Positions 1 to 5,361 of a stretch of 6,026 nt of DNA are shown piece by piece. The DNA is from Acidobacteriota bacterium (GTDB lineage: Bacteria > Acidobacteriota > Vicinamibacteria > Vicinamibacterales > 2-12-FULL-66-21), in assembly GCA_013362195.1 (NCBI GenBank), contig JABFWM010000648.1:1-6026 (forward strand), written 5' to 3'. Every line of letters starts with the position of its first letter. Position 1 is the first letter of the stretch. The notes under the pieces are model-generated. The model was not told the origin of the DNA and did not search any database. It saw only the letters and a list, made by a program, of their open reading frames with translations. A program made the position numbers and the translations under genes.

Positions 1-19
1 GGAGTTCTGTGGCCATCAT
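1..19 (-). CDS. Possible 5' end of a gene coupled to the barrel gene (partial)
   Basis: On the minus strand the barrel gene's TGA stop (18-16) overlaps an ATG at 19-17, giving an ATGA start/stop junction, with a second ATG at 16-14. The purine-rich stretch GGAAGG lies about 4 bases upstream of the first ATG, inside the barrel gene. This arrangement is typical of translationally coupled genes. Only six codons (Met-Met-Ala-Thr-Glu-Leu) are visible, so neither the product nor the reality of the gene can be judged. It could equally be a chance ATG. Confidence 0.25.
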
Positions 20-1089
20 CGCACCTTCCACCCCACGGAGATCACGCTGACGACGCGGTAGGAATATTCGTAGTGGTCTTCGACGCGATGAAAGCGTCCG
101 GAGACGTCGAGCACCGCGGCGGGAGCGAGCGTGAACCGGCGCGACAGGCCCGCCTCCGCATAGTCGCGCGTGCCGCGGTAGCGGACGCCGCCGCGGCGTA
201 CGGACAGGTAATTGGGGTCGCCTTCGTCCTTGATGAAGTTCCGGCCGCGCCAGAAGATGACGTGACCGCGCCAGCCCTCGCGTTCGATCGCCGCGCGGCC
301 GAAGAAGGCGACGCCGTCGCGCCTCAGCGATGGCCGGCTGCGATCCGGCCCGAAGCGCGAGACCAGTCCGCGGACGTCGACCGACGCGCGGGCGCGCCCC
401 ACGGTCGGTGCGACGAGGACGCCCGCGGCGGCAGCCGCACTGTCGGCGACCGGCCCCGACGCGAACAACTGCCCGCCCTCGTGCACGACGTGGATGTCGA
501 CGGGAACGGAGAGGACGTCGTTCGCCCGAATCGATGCCCGCAAGCCGCCGTCGAACCGCTCGCGGTGTGCGGCGGTGTTCAGGCGCTGCCACTCGAGCCA
601 CATCGAATGGCCGATGCGCGCGCCGCTGAAGTCCCACTGCAGACCGGCCTCATAGGCGCGCTCGAACGTCAGCGTCTCGCGCTGCAGGGGCGGTAGCAGC
701 GCGTGCGGTCCCATGCGATCCGGCCCGGTGGGTGCATCGGCACGGTGCGGCGGCAGCGTGCCGAACGTGAAGGCGGAGCGCCGCCCGCTGACGCGCAGCG
801 CGACGACGGGCCGGGCCTGCTCGAACGCCTTCTCGGATCCGAACCGCTGATTGCCGAACGCGCCGAGGGACAGCGTCAGACGCGGCGTGATGTCGGCGTC
901 CGCGGCGGCGCGCACGGCGGCGCCGAAGATCGTCTCACCCTCACGAAAAGGGTTGCGGAACTCGGTGTTGTCACCGTACAAGAGAACGTCCGCTCGAAGC
1001 GTCAGGCGCTCCTGTGCGAGCGCCGGTCCGCCACAGATCGAGGCACCCGCGACGAGCGCCGCGAGCCAGAGCCTCCCGAGTTCCCGCAT
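16..1089 (-). CDS. Predicted outer-membrane beta-barrel protein, function unknown
   Basis: The product is 357 residues. It opens with a clear Sec signal peptide: Arg2 and Arg6, a hydrophobic core from about residue 7 to 18, and an Ala-Leu-Ala/Gln cleavage site after residue 25. The mature part has no membrane helix. It shows alternating hydrophobic/polar stretches with many Arg, Tyr, Trp and Phe, ending in strand-like segments (around 328-357), as expected of an outer-membrane barrel. I cannot name a family. The C-terminus, ending Gly-Trp-Lys-Val-Arg, lacks the usual terminal aromatic residue. The start is fixed by the signal peptide; no other in-frame ATG, GTG or TTG would preserve it. No good ribosome site is visible upstream (only GGGA, too far away). 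The gene is divergent from the PagL-like gene, and the two start codons overlap. A role in the outer membrane is inferred; a substrate cannot be guessed. Confidence 0.75.
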   Translation of the reverse strand: MRELGRLWLAALVAGASICGGPALAQERLTLRADVLLYGDNTEFRNPFREGETIFGAAVRAAADADITPRLTLSLGAFGNQRFGSEKAFEQARPVVALRVSGRRSAFTFGTLPPHRADAPTGPDRMGPHALLPPLQRETLTFERAYEAGLQWDFSGARIGHSMWLEWQRLNTAAHRERFDGGLRASIRANDVLSVPVDIHVVHEGGQLFASGPVADSAAAAAGVLVAPTVGRARASVDVRGLVSRFGPDRSRPSLRRDGVAFFGRAAIEREGWRGHVIFWRGRNFIKDEGDPNYLSVRRGGVRYRGTRDYAEAGLSRRFTLAPAAVLDVSGRFHRVEDHYEYSYRVVSVISVGWKVR

Positions 1090-1090
1090 G
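1087..1090. promoter_or_regulatory. Overlapping divergent start codons
   Basis: The four bases CATG hold the minus-strand ATG of the barrel gene (1089-1087) and the plus-strand ATG of the PagL-like gene (1088-1090). They sit inside the 8-base palindrome CGCATGCG (1085-1092), so both proteins begin Met-Arg. There is no intergenic DNA: each gene's promoter and any 5' leader must lie in the coding sequence of the other. Neither start has a strong Shine-Dalgarno sequence, which would fit leaderless messages, though I found no convincing -10 boxes. Confidence 0.7.
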
Positions 1091-1678
1091 CGTGTAACGA
1101 TATCCCAGCGAGCGCCGGCGCTTTGTGTGCTCCTGCTGCTCGCCGGCGCCGCGGCGCGCGCGCAAACGCCGCCCGGCCCGCACGACGAGGTGTTCGCCAG
1201 GGGCCGGTGGCATGCGGACGCGTCGTTGAGCGGCGCGCTCGAGGCGTGGAACTACAACACCTCGCACGAGGAGCTGCTCGGCATTGCGGAAGGCGCCACC
1301 TACGGGCTGCGGAACGGTCTGCTGCTCACGCTGCATCAGCGCGTGCACTACATCTCTCAACGCGCGAATGACACGTGGCTGCTCGGCCTCACGTTCGGCG
1401 TCCGCGGCCGCGTCTACGAACGCGGCCGGACGACCGTATTCCTCGACGGAGCGCTGGGCATTTCCGACGCCGCGATTGCCACGCCGCCCCGCGGTACCCG
1501 CTTCAACTATCTCGCAATCGGCGGCGGCGGGATGCTCGTGCGGCTTCGTCCGCGCGTCCACCTGCTCGCCGGACTGCACCTGATGCACATCTCCAACGCC
1601 GGCCTGAGAAGCCGCAGCCGCAATCCGGACATCGAAGCGATCGGCCCGACGCTCGGACTGGTGTTCGGGTTCCGATGA
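1088..1678 (+). CDS. PagL-like lipid A 3-O-deacylase (acyloxyacyl hydrolase family)
   Basis: The 196-residue product matches the PagL pattern: a small outer-membrane barrel whose last strands carry the active site. Enzymes of this family remove the 3-O-linked acyl chain from lipid A at the outer membrane. A signal peptide is visible (Arg2, Arg8, a Leu-rich core at 11-19, cleavage after Ala-Arg-Ala at 25). Near the C-terminus is His-Ile-Ser-Asn-Ala-Gly-Leu (167-173), containing the family's His and Ser catalytic residues (here His167 and Ser169), followed by Asn-Pro at 179-180. The acidic third member is probably Glu183 or Asp181; an alignment is needed to decide. The open frame extends upstream to 851, but that part is antisense to the barrel gene, and the signal peptide fixes the start at 1088. 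Only a weak GAG precedes it. The protein ends Phe-Gly-Phe-Arg, with Phe penultimate rather than last. Length is normal for the family. The symbol pagL is withheld because the homology is distant. Confidence 0.85.
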   Translation: MRVTISQRAPALCVLLLLAGAAARAQTPPGPHDEVFARGRWHADASLSGALEAWNYNTSHEELLGIAEGATYGLRNGLLLTLHQRVHYISQRANDTWLLGLTFGVRGRVYERGRTTVFLDGALGISDAAIATPPRGTRFNYLAIGGGGMLVRLRPRVHLLAGLHLMHISNAGLRSRSRNPDIEAIGPTLGLVFGFR

Positions 1679-1744
1679 AGGGGAACACGGAAGGCGCCAC
1701 GAGCCGGCCGCGGGAGCAGGCCAGGTCCGCCGCGCGCCGTGCGC

Positions 1745-2302
1745 CTATGCGGCAGTGGTCTGCTTCCGCAGTGATGCCGGCAGGTAGCGATCGAGATCCG
1801 CGTCCGAGTAGCCCGCACCGCCGAGCCCTCTGAGCGCCTTCCGCGCGATCTCGTAGGACGCGCGATCGTCGGGCGACGTGGTTTCGAGCACCGACGCCGC
1901 GTCGCGGAGCAGTTCCGCCCGGCGTTCCTTCAGCGCCGCCAGGTCGATCAGCTCGTCGTGCACTTCGGCGAGAAGCGCGCGGTATTTCTCGCAGAGCAGC
2001 CAGAGGCGCGCCGCGGTCGCGCGATGCCCATAGATGCGCGGGGTCGGATCGAAGGCGATGTAGCCGGCGCACGCGATGAGCGCAAGGGTCGCGGCGGTGG
2101 TCGCCGCGATCTGGACACCGCGTCCCGCGTGGAGGGCGATTCCGCTCAACACCGCGGCCAGCGCCACGGCCCCCATCGTCAGGATGCGCGCGTGCCAGGC
2201 CCACCGCGCGAGGCGGGCGGCGGCATCAGCGTGCGCCTCGTAGGCCGTCACGGCACTGCCGAAACTCAGACGGATGTGGTCGATGACACTGAGCTGAAAC
2301 AC
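1745..2302 (-). CDS. SLATT-domain two-helix membrane protein (orphan)
   Basis: From the GTG at 2302 the product has 185 residues and consists of the SLATT fold only. A short amphipathic N-terminus (about 5-37) is followed by two membrane helices (about 40-59 and 63-84) joined by a tight Gly-containing turn. A long cytoplasmic helical part (about 90-160) follows, then the tail Ser-Asp-Ala-Asp-Leu-Asp-Arg-Tyr-Leu-Pro with a basic end. This layout and tail match the SLATT family as I remember it, probably SLATT_4. SLATT proteins are predicted pore-forming effectors, often next to SMODS nucleotide cyclases or SLOG sensors; no such partner is present here. The frame also reaches a TTG at 2347 (200 residues), but that TTG has no ribosome site. 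The GTG has GGGGG about 6 bases upstream, and the family normally starts close to this point. It is convergent with the PagL-like gene and 158 bases downstream of the bactofilin. Family call fairly sure; role in this cell unknown. Confidence 0.78.
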   Translation of the reverse strand: MFQLSVIDHIRLSFGSAVTAYEAHADAAARLARWAWHARILTMGAVALAAVLSGIALHAGRGVQIAATTAATLALIACAGYIAFDPTPRIYGHRATAARLWLLCEKYRALLAEVHDELIDLAALKERRAELLRDAASVLETTSPDDRASYEIARKALRGLGGAGYSDADLDRYLPASLRKQTTAA

Positions 2303-2460
2303 CGGGCACCCCCGTTCGCGCAGAGTGGACAGGAATGCACCGGTCAATGCAAGGCAAACGCCCGCGAAATGGGCAGCGAGGCGGCCCGGGGCGCCGGCGG
2401 GGCGTCGTAAGACGCGACACCGCCGGGAAATTTTGGGGTAGTGAGGCCTGCCGGCGTCGC

Positions 2461-2814
2461 TCAGGACGCGCGGGCGAGATCGACGGTCTTGCGCGAGCCG
2501 GCGATGTCGACGCGGCCGCGCAGGACGGCGCCGTCCGCCACCGCGACGCGCGGGGCGGTCAGATCGCCCTCGATTTCCGCGCTGCTCCGCAGCTCGATCC
2601 GATCCTCGGCGACGAGCGTGCCTTTGATCAGTCCGCCGACCACGATGCCGGCCGCGGTGATGTCGGCGTGCACCTGGCTGCCCGCTTCGATCGTGACGAT
2701 TTGGCCGGCCACGTCGATCGTGCCTTCGACCCGTCCAGCAATGGTGATGGGTTCCCGCGCCGTGATGTGGCCTTTGACGATGACTGACGGACCGATGTGC
2801 GCGCCGTTCTGCAT
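2461..2814 (-). CDS. Small bactofilin (polymer-forming cytoskeletal protein)
   Basis: The 117-residue product is almost entirely a bactofilin domain (about residues 6-105). Short beta-strand repeats with regularly spaced Gly and Ile/Val are visible: Gly-x-Ile pairs around 15-17, Gly-Arg-Val-Glu-Gly around 27-31, and Gly-Asp-Leu at 83-85. This is the right-handed beta-helix pattern of the family. Bactofilins polymerise without nucleotide into filaments, often on the inner membrane, and position cell-wall enzymes or other envelope machinery. There is no membrane segment, and the N-terminal tail before the domain is very short. The open frame reaches 2886, but the ATG at 2814 is chosen because AAGGAG (2826-2821 on the minus strand) lies 6 bases upstream and the extra residues do not fit the fold. 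No peptidase or wall gene is adjacent, so its cargo cannot be inferred. Confidence 0.9.
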   Translation of the reverse strand: MQNGAHIGPSVIVKGHITAREPITIAGRVEGTIDVAGQIVTIEAGSQVHADITAAGIVVGGLIKGTLVAEDRIELRSSAEIEGDLTAPRVAVADGAVLRGRVDIAGSRKTVDLARAS

Positions 2815-2926
2815 GAAGAGCTCCTTACGCTGGTGTTGTGATGCGGCGCACAGCGAATCGCAAGCCACGTACCACCCGCTTCGCAATGAAACACGCGCGT
2901 ACGGAATCGTCGCCGGCCGCGCGCCA

Positions 2927-2960
2927 TCACGATTACGTCATCGGACGTGCAGAATCGTGA
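2927..2960. repeat. Nested inverted repeat upstream of the bactofilin gene
   Basis: The arms TCACGATT (2927-2934) and AATCGTGA (2953-2960) are perfectly complementary. Inside them, ACGTC (2935-2939) pairs with GACGT (2944-2948) around the four-base loop ATCG. The only unpaired bases besides the loop are GCAG (2949-2952). The structure has 13 base pairs and lies 113-146 bases upstream of the bactofilin start. It could be a folded leader, an operator or a spent terminator. No T-run follows on either strand, so a standard intrinsic terminator is unlikely. Confidence 0.5.
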
Positions 2961-3012
2961 ACCGTCGGCTTCCCTGGCTCCCTGTACCGTGCGTCGCTCG
3001 TCGCGTCTGCAT

Positions 3013-3036
3013 CCCCGTGCGGCGATCCGCACGGGG
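3013..3036 (-). terminator. Hairpin after the NTF2-like gene, possible terminator
   Basis: CCCCGTGCGG (3013-3022) and CCGCACGGGG (3027-3036) form a perfect 10-base-pair GC-rich stem with a CGAT loop. It begins 8 bases past the stop codon of the NTF2-like gene on the minus strand, the expected position for transcript termination or 3'-end protection. No T-run follows, so it is not a classical intrinsic terminator. GC-rich bacteria often use such tail-less hairpins. Confidence 0.55.
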
Positions 3037-3044
3037 TGATGGAC

Positions 3045-3533
3045 TCACCAGATCGCCAGCGGCGGACGCGACCCGGTAGTCCGCGCTTCCATCGCGATGC
3101 GCCACTGGCCGTCGGCGCCGCGCGAATAGATCGTCACGTAGACGCCTTCGACGGAGTGCGATCCGGTCAGGTCGGGCCGCGTCTCGGTGAACGTGCCGAT
3201 TTCCGATCCGGTCGCGCCGTCGATCATGAACCGGGTTGGCGTCAGCGTAATCGTCACGCCGCCGGCGGTGTCCTGTTCGAGCGCCGTGCGGAGGCGGCCG
3301 GCGAGCGCCGGCGCGCCGGTCACGATCGATCCGGAGGTCAGGGCGGCCACCGCATCGGACGCATAGAAGGCGTCGGCGCGCCGATCGCGGGCGTTGATGG
3401 CGGTGATGTAGTCGCGGCGCACGTCCGCGATGGGGGAGTCGGTGCCGGCGGCGGCCGACCAGTCGACGCGAATCGTCGCGTCCGTGGAGCGGGGGCCGAG
3501 CACCAGGCACAGCGCGAGGCAGAGCATCGACAT
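3045..3533 (-). CDS. NTF2/SnoaL-like (DUF4440-type) protein, probably exported
   Basis: The 162-residue product begins with a short hydrophobic stretch (residues 1-13, Leu- and Cys-rich) that resembles a signal peptide but has no N-terminal Lys or Arg, so export is only likely. The rest fits the cone-shaped NTF2-like fold: a long helix with Val-Arg-Arg-Asp-Tyr around 38-42 and Asn-Ala-Arg-Asp at 47-50, a segment Ser-Asp-Ala-Val, then strands ending in Val-Tyr-Val-Thr-Ile-Tyr and Gly-Gln-Trp-Arg-Ile (142-146). Such proteins bind small molecules or act as minor enzymes; the sequence does not show which. The start at 3533 is supported by GGGAG 7 bases upstream (3545-3541 on the minus strand). 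The frame extends to a TTG at 3569, which lacks a ribosome site. It stands alone between the amidohydrolase and the bactofilin, with a hairpin just past its stop. Confidence 0.75.
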   Translation of the reverse strand: MSMLCLALCLVLGPRSTDATIRVDWSAAAGTDSPIADVRRDYITAINARDRRADAFYASDAVAALTSGSIVTGAPALAGRLRTALEQDTAGGVTITLTPTRFMIDGATGSEIGTFTETRPDLTGSHSVEGVYVTIYSRGADGQWRIAMEARTTGSRPPLAIW

Positions 3534-3788
3534 CGGCGTGCTCCCGGGGGGCGCGGGTTTTAGGGGCAACGACCGTGCCGCGAACGAGCCGCCGCTTTTC
3601 CTTGGAATTCCGCATCGCTGCCGGGTGAATCAACGCGAAGGCGTGATCGCCGTCCGGAATCCGTAATCAGTCGGCTGCCCTCGTCCGCATGGCCAGGCAG
3701 TGCCGTTGTAAACTCAGACCCGCCCTCGGAGGCCCGCACTGGTGACACACAGCGGCCAGTTTCGGCAACACGGCGGAGAAGCCATGTA

Positions 3789-5186
3789 TCAGTGGCGCGA
3801 TGGATCCGGGCGATAGCGGACACCACGCTTGATGACGATGTCCACGCGCTGCAGCAGTGCGATGTAGCGGAGCACGTCGCCGCGCACCGCGATGATGTCC
3901 GCGTACTTCCCCGGACTCACGGTGCCGACGTCGCGATCGACCTTCATCGCTACCGACGGCCAGTAGGTCGCGGCGCGAATCGCCGTGATGGGGTCCACGC
4001 CGAGCGTGCTGACCCAAGCATCGAGCTCGCGCCAGGTCGACTGCGTGTGAAAGTTCATCGGGATGCCGCTGTCAGTGCCGACGAGCAGCGTGACGCCCGC
4101 CTCCCGCAGTTGCTTGAACTTCCGCGCCAGCGTCGGCCGCCGCGCCGCTGTGAGCTGAAAATACGGGAGCCGATCCGGGTGCTCGAGCGAACGCCTGATG
4201 TCCGCGACGATCGGCTCAGGCAGCCCCTCGTGCCACGCCGGATCGTCGAGCGCCTCCGGGTTGTCGCGCAGGTATTCGTAATTGAGCAGCCCCTCGATCG
4301 TGGGGGTCCAGTAGAGCGGCCCGAGCGCCATCTTCGCGGTGCGCTCGCGAATCGCGTCGATGATGTCGTCGGGATACGCCGGCGCCGTGGCCAGTCCGGT
4401 GTGCTCGAAACAATCGACGCCCAGCGAAAGGCCGCGCCGGATCTCCTCGGGGCGGTGCGCGTGCGCGACGACCGGCTTCCCGCGCCGGTGCGCCTCGTCG
4501 ACGACGGCGCGCACCTCGTCGATGGTCATGAGGTCCTGGTCGATCAGCTTGACGACGTCCACGCCGGCCGCGGCGATCGCCCGCACTTTCGCGTGCGCGT
4601 CGGCCGGGCCCTGGACGCCCCAGCGATACGCCTCGGTGTTCGGGTAGGGCTCGTGCTGGATGAAGGGCCCTGACACGTACAGCGTCGCCCCGGGCATCTC
4701 CCCTCTGTTGATGCGGTCGCGGACGTTGATGCTCGCCTCGAGCGGGCCGCCGAGATCGCGCGCGCTGGTCACGCCGGCCATGAGCAGCTGCCTGGCGGCC
4801 GCCGGCATGATCACCGACTCGAACTGCGGGGCGTACGCCTTGTCCCAGTGATCGTAGTCGGCATGGCCGGCGATCATCGTGTGGACGTGCATGTCCCACA
4901 GCCCCGGCAGGACGGTCATGCCTTCCGTCGAGATCACCTCGGCGCCCGATGGGACCGACAGCGAGCCGACCTGACCGACGGCCGAAATGCGCTCACCGTC
5001 GATCAGAATCACGCTGTTCCTGATCGGCGGACCGGCGTAGCCGTCGACGAGCGTGCCGCCGACGAGCGCAGTCAGCCGGCCGGTCGAGGCCGGAGCACGC
5101 TGCACCGCGGGGGCGGCGTCCCCCAACGCGAGCAACGCGCCTGTCACACACAGAACACCCGCCTGCCACCGCCGCGAGAACGCCAT
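3789..5186 (-). CDS. Exported metal-dependent amidohydrolase
   Basis: The 465-residue product belongs to the amidohydrolase superfamily (imidazolonepropionase/prolidase-like branch), TIM-barrel enzymes that hydrolyse C-N bonds using one or two metal ions. A signal peptide (Arg5-Arg6, core 9-21, cleavage near Ala-Pro-Ala at 25-27) indicates a periplasmic or secreted enzyme. An N-terminal beta-domain (about 38-90) leads into Pro-Gly-Leu-Trp-Asp-Met-His-Val-His with metal ligands His100 and His102. Lys213 in Val-Val-Lys-Leu-Ile is the likely carboxylated bridging lysine. His242/His244 (Ala-His-Ala-His), His262 (Phe-Glu-His-Thr-Gly) and Asp372 (Gly-Thr-Asp-Ser-Gly) complete the site. The C-terminus has the usual Ser-Pro-Gly-Lys-Tyr-Ala-Asp motif (424-430) closing the beta-domain. 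The substrate is unknown; related enzymes cleave dipeptides containing proline or other acyl-amino acids. The start at 5186 is chosen over an upstream ATG at 5252 because GAGGAG (5199-5194) lies 7 bases away and the signal peptide begins there. All expected metal ligands are present. Confidence 0.93.
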   Translation of the reverse strand: MAFSRRWQAGVLCVTGALLALGDAAPAVQRAPASTGRLTALVGGTLVDGYAGPPIRNSVILIDGERISAVGQVGSLSVPSGAEVISTEGMTVLPGLWDMHVHTMIAGHADYDHWDKAYAPQFESVIMPAAARQLLMAGVTSARDLGGPLEASINVRDRINRGEMPGATLYVSGPFIQHEPYPNTEAYRWGVQGPADAHAKVRAIAAAGVDVVKLIDQDLMTIDEVRAVVDEAHRRGKPVVAHAHRPEEIRRGLSLGVDCFEHTGLATAPAYPDDIIDAIRERTAKMALGPLYWTPTIEGLLNYEYLRDNPEALDDPAWHEGLPEPIVADIRRSLEHPDRLPYFQLTAARRPTLARKFKQLREAGVTLLVGTDSGIPMNFHTQSTWRELDAWVSTLGVDPITAIRAATYWPSVAMKVDRDVGTVSPGKYADIIAVRGDVLRYIALLQRVDIVIKRGVRYRPDPSRH

Positions 5187-5207
5187 TTCGCTTCTCCTCG
5201 TGCGCCG

Positions 5208-5228
5208 CATCCTTCGGCACGAAGGATG
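5208..5228. promoter_or_regulatory. 21-base palindrome in the amidohydrolase leader
   Basis: CATCCTTCG (5208-5216) and CGAAGGATG (5220-5228) are a perfect 9-base inverted repeat around the loop GCA. It lies 22-42 bases upstream of the amidohydrolase ATG, just beyond its ribosome site (5199-5194), in the 175-base gap shared with the divergent cysteine-motif gene. It could be an operator for a dimeric regulator or an RNA hairpin next to the ribosome site. No regulator gene is visible in the window, so which of these applies is inference. Confidence 0.5.
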
Positions 5229-5361
5229 GGCCTCGCAGATTCTGCCCTGCACGCGTCGATGACGTGTAGAACATTCTGCGGGCTTTCCGGATCGCTCGCG
5301 CGAAATTGCTCGCGTTTTGCGACGGCGGGGTTGTTGCCTTGTGTGGCCGGCGGAGGTGCCC

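Noticed and set aside
73..696. Long plus-strand open frame opposite the barrel gene
   Set aside because: It is Arg/Ala/Asp-rich with no fold-like pattern and no ribosome site, a typical antisense shadow in GC-rich DNA.
851..1087. N-terminal extension of the PagL-like gene
   Set aside because: It is antisense to the barrel gene's coding sequence, has low-complexity composition, and would bury a clear signal peptide that starts at 1088.
1679..1744. Bidirectional terminator between the convergent PagL-like and SLATT genes
   Set aside because: There are only short GC palindromes, with no long stem and no T-run on either strand.
1745..2302. A complete CBASS-like or nucleotide-signalled defence system
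   Set aside because: Only a candidate effector is present; no cyclase, sensor, TIR, SLOG, nuclease or ancillary gene is found in the window.
2402..2415. GCGTC-GTAA-GACGC hairpin after the bactofilin gene
   Set aside because: The stem is only 5 base pairs and no T-run follows; it is too weak to call a terminator.
2461..2814. Bactofilin and SLATT genes as a two-gene operon or defence module
   Set aside because: They are co-directional but 158 bases apart, with no coupling signal and no known functional link; adjacency alone is too weak.
2815..2886. Longer bactofilin starting at 2886
   Set aside because: The extra 24 residues do not fit the family, and AAGGAG at the correct distance supports the ATG at 2814.
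3534..3788. RNA gene or small protein gene in the 255-base gap
   Set aside because: No cloverleaf, strong hairpin or convincing small frame with a ribosome site was seen; only a short GGAATTCC palindrome (3604-3611), expected by chance.
3792..4673. 293-residue plus-strand open frame opposite the amidohydrolase
   Set aside because: The amidohydrolase on the other strand has full motifs and a ribosome site; this frame has shadow composition.
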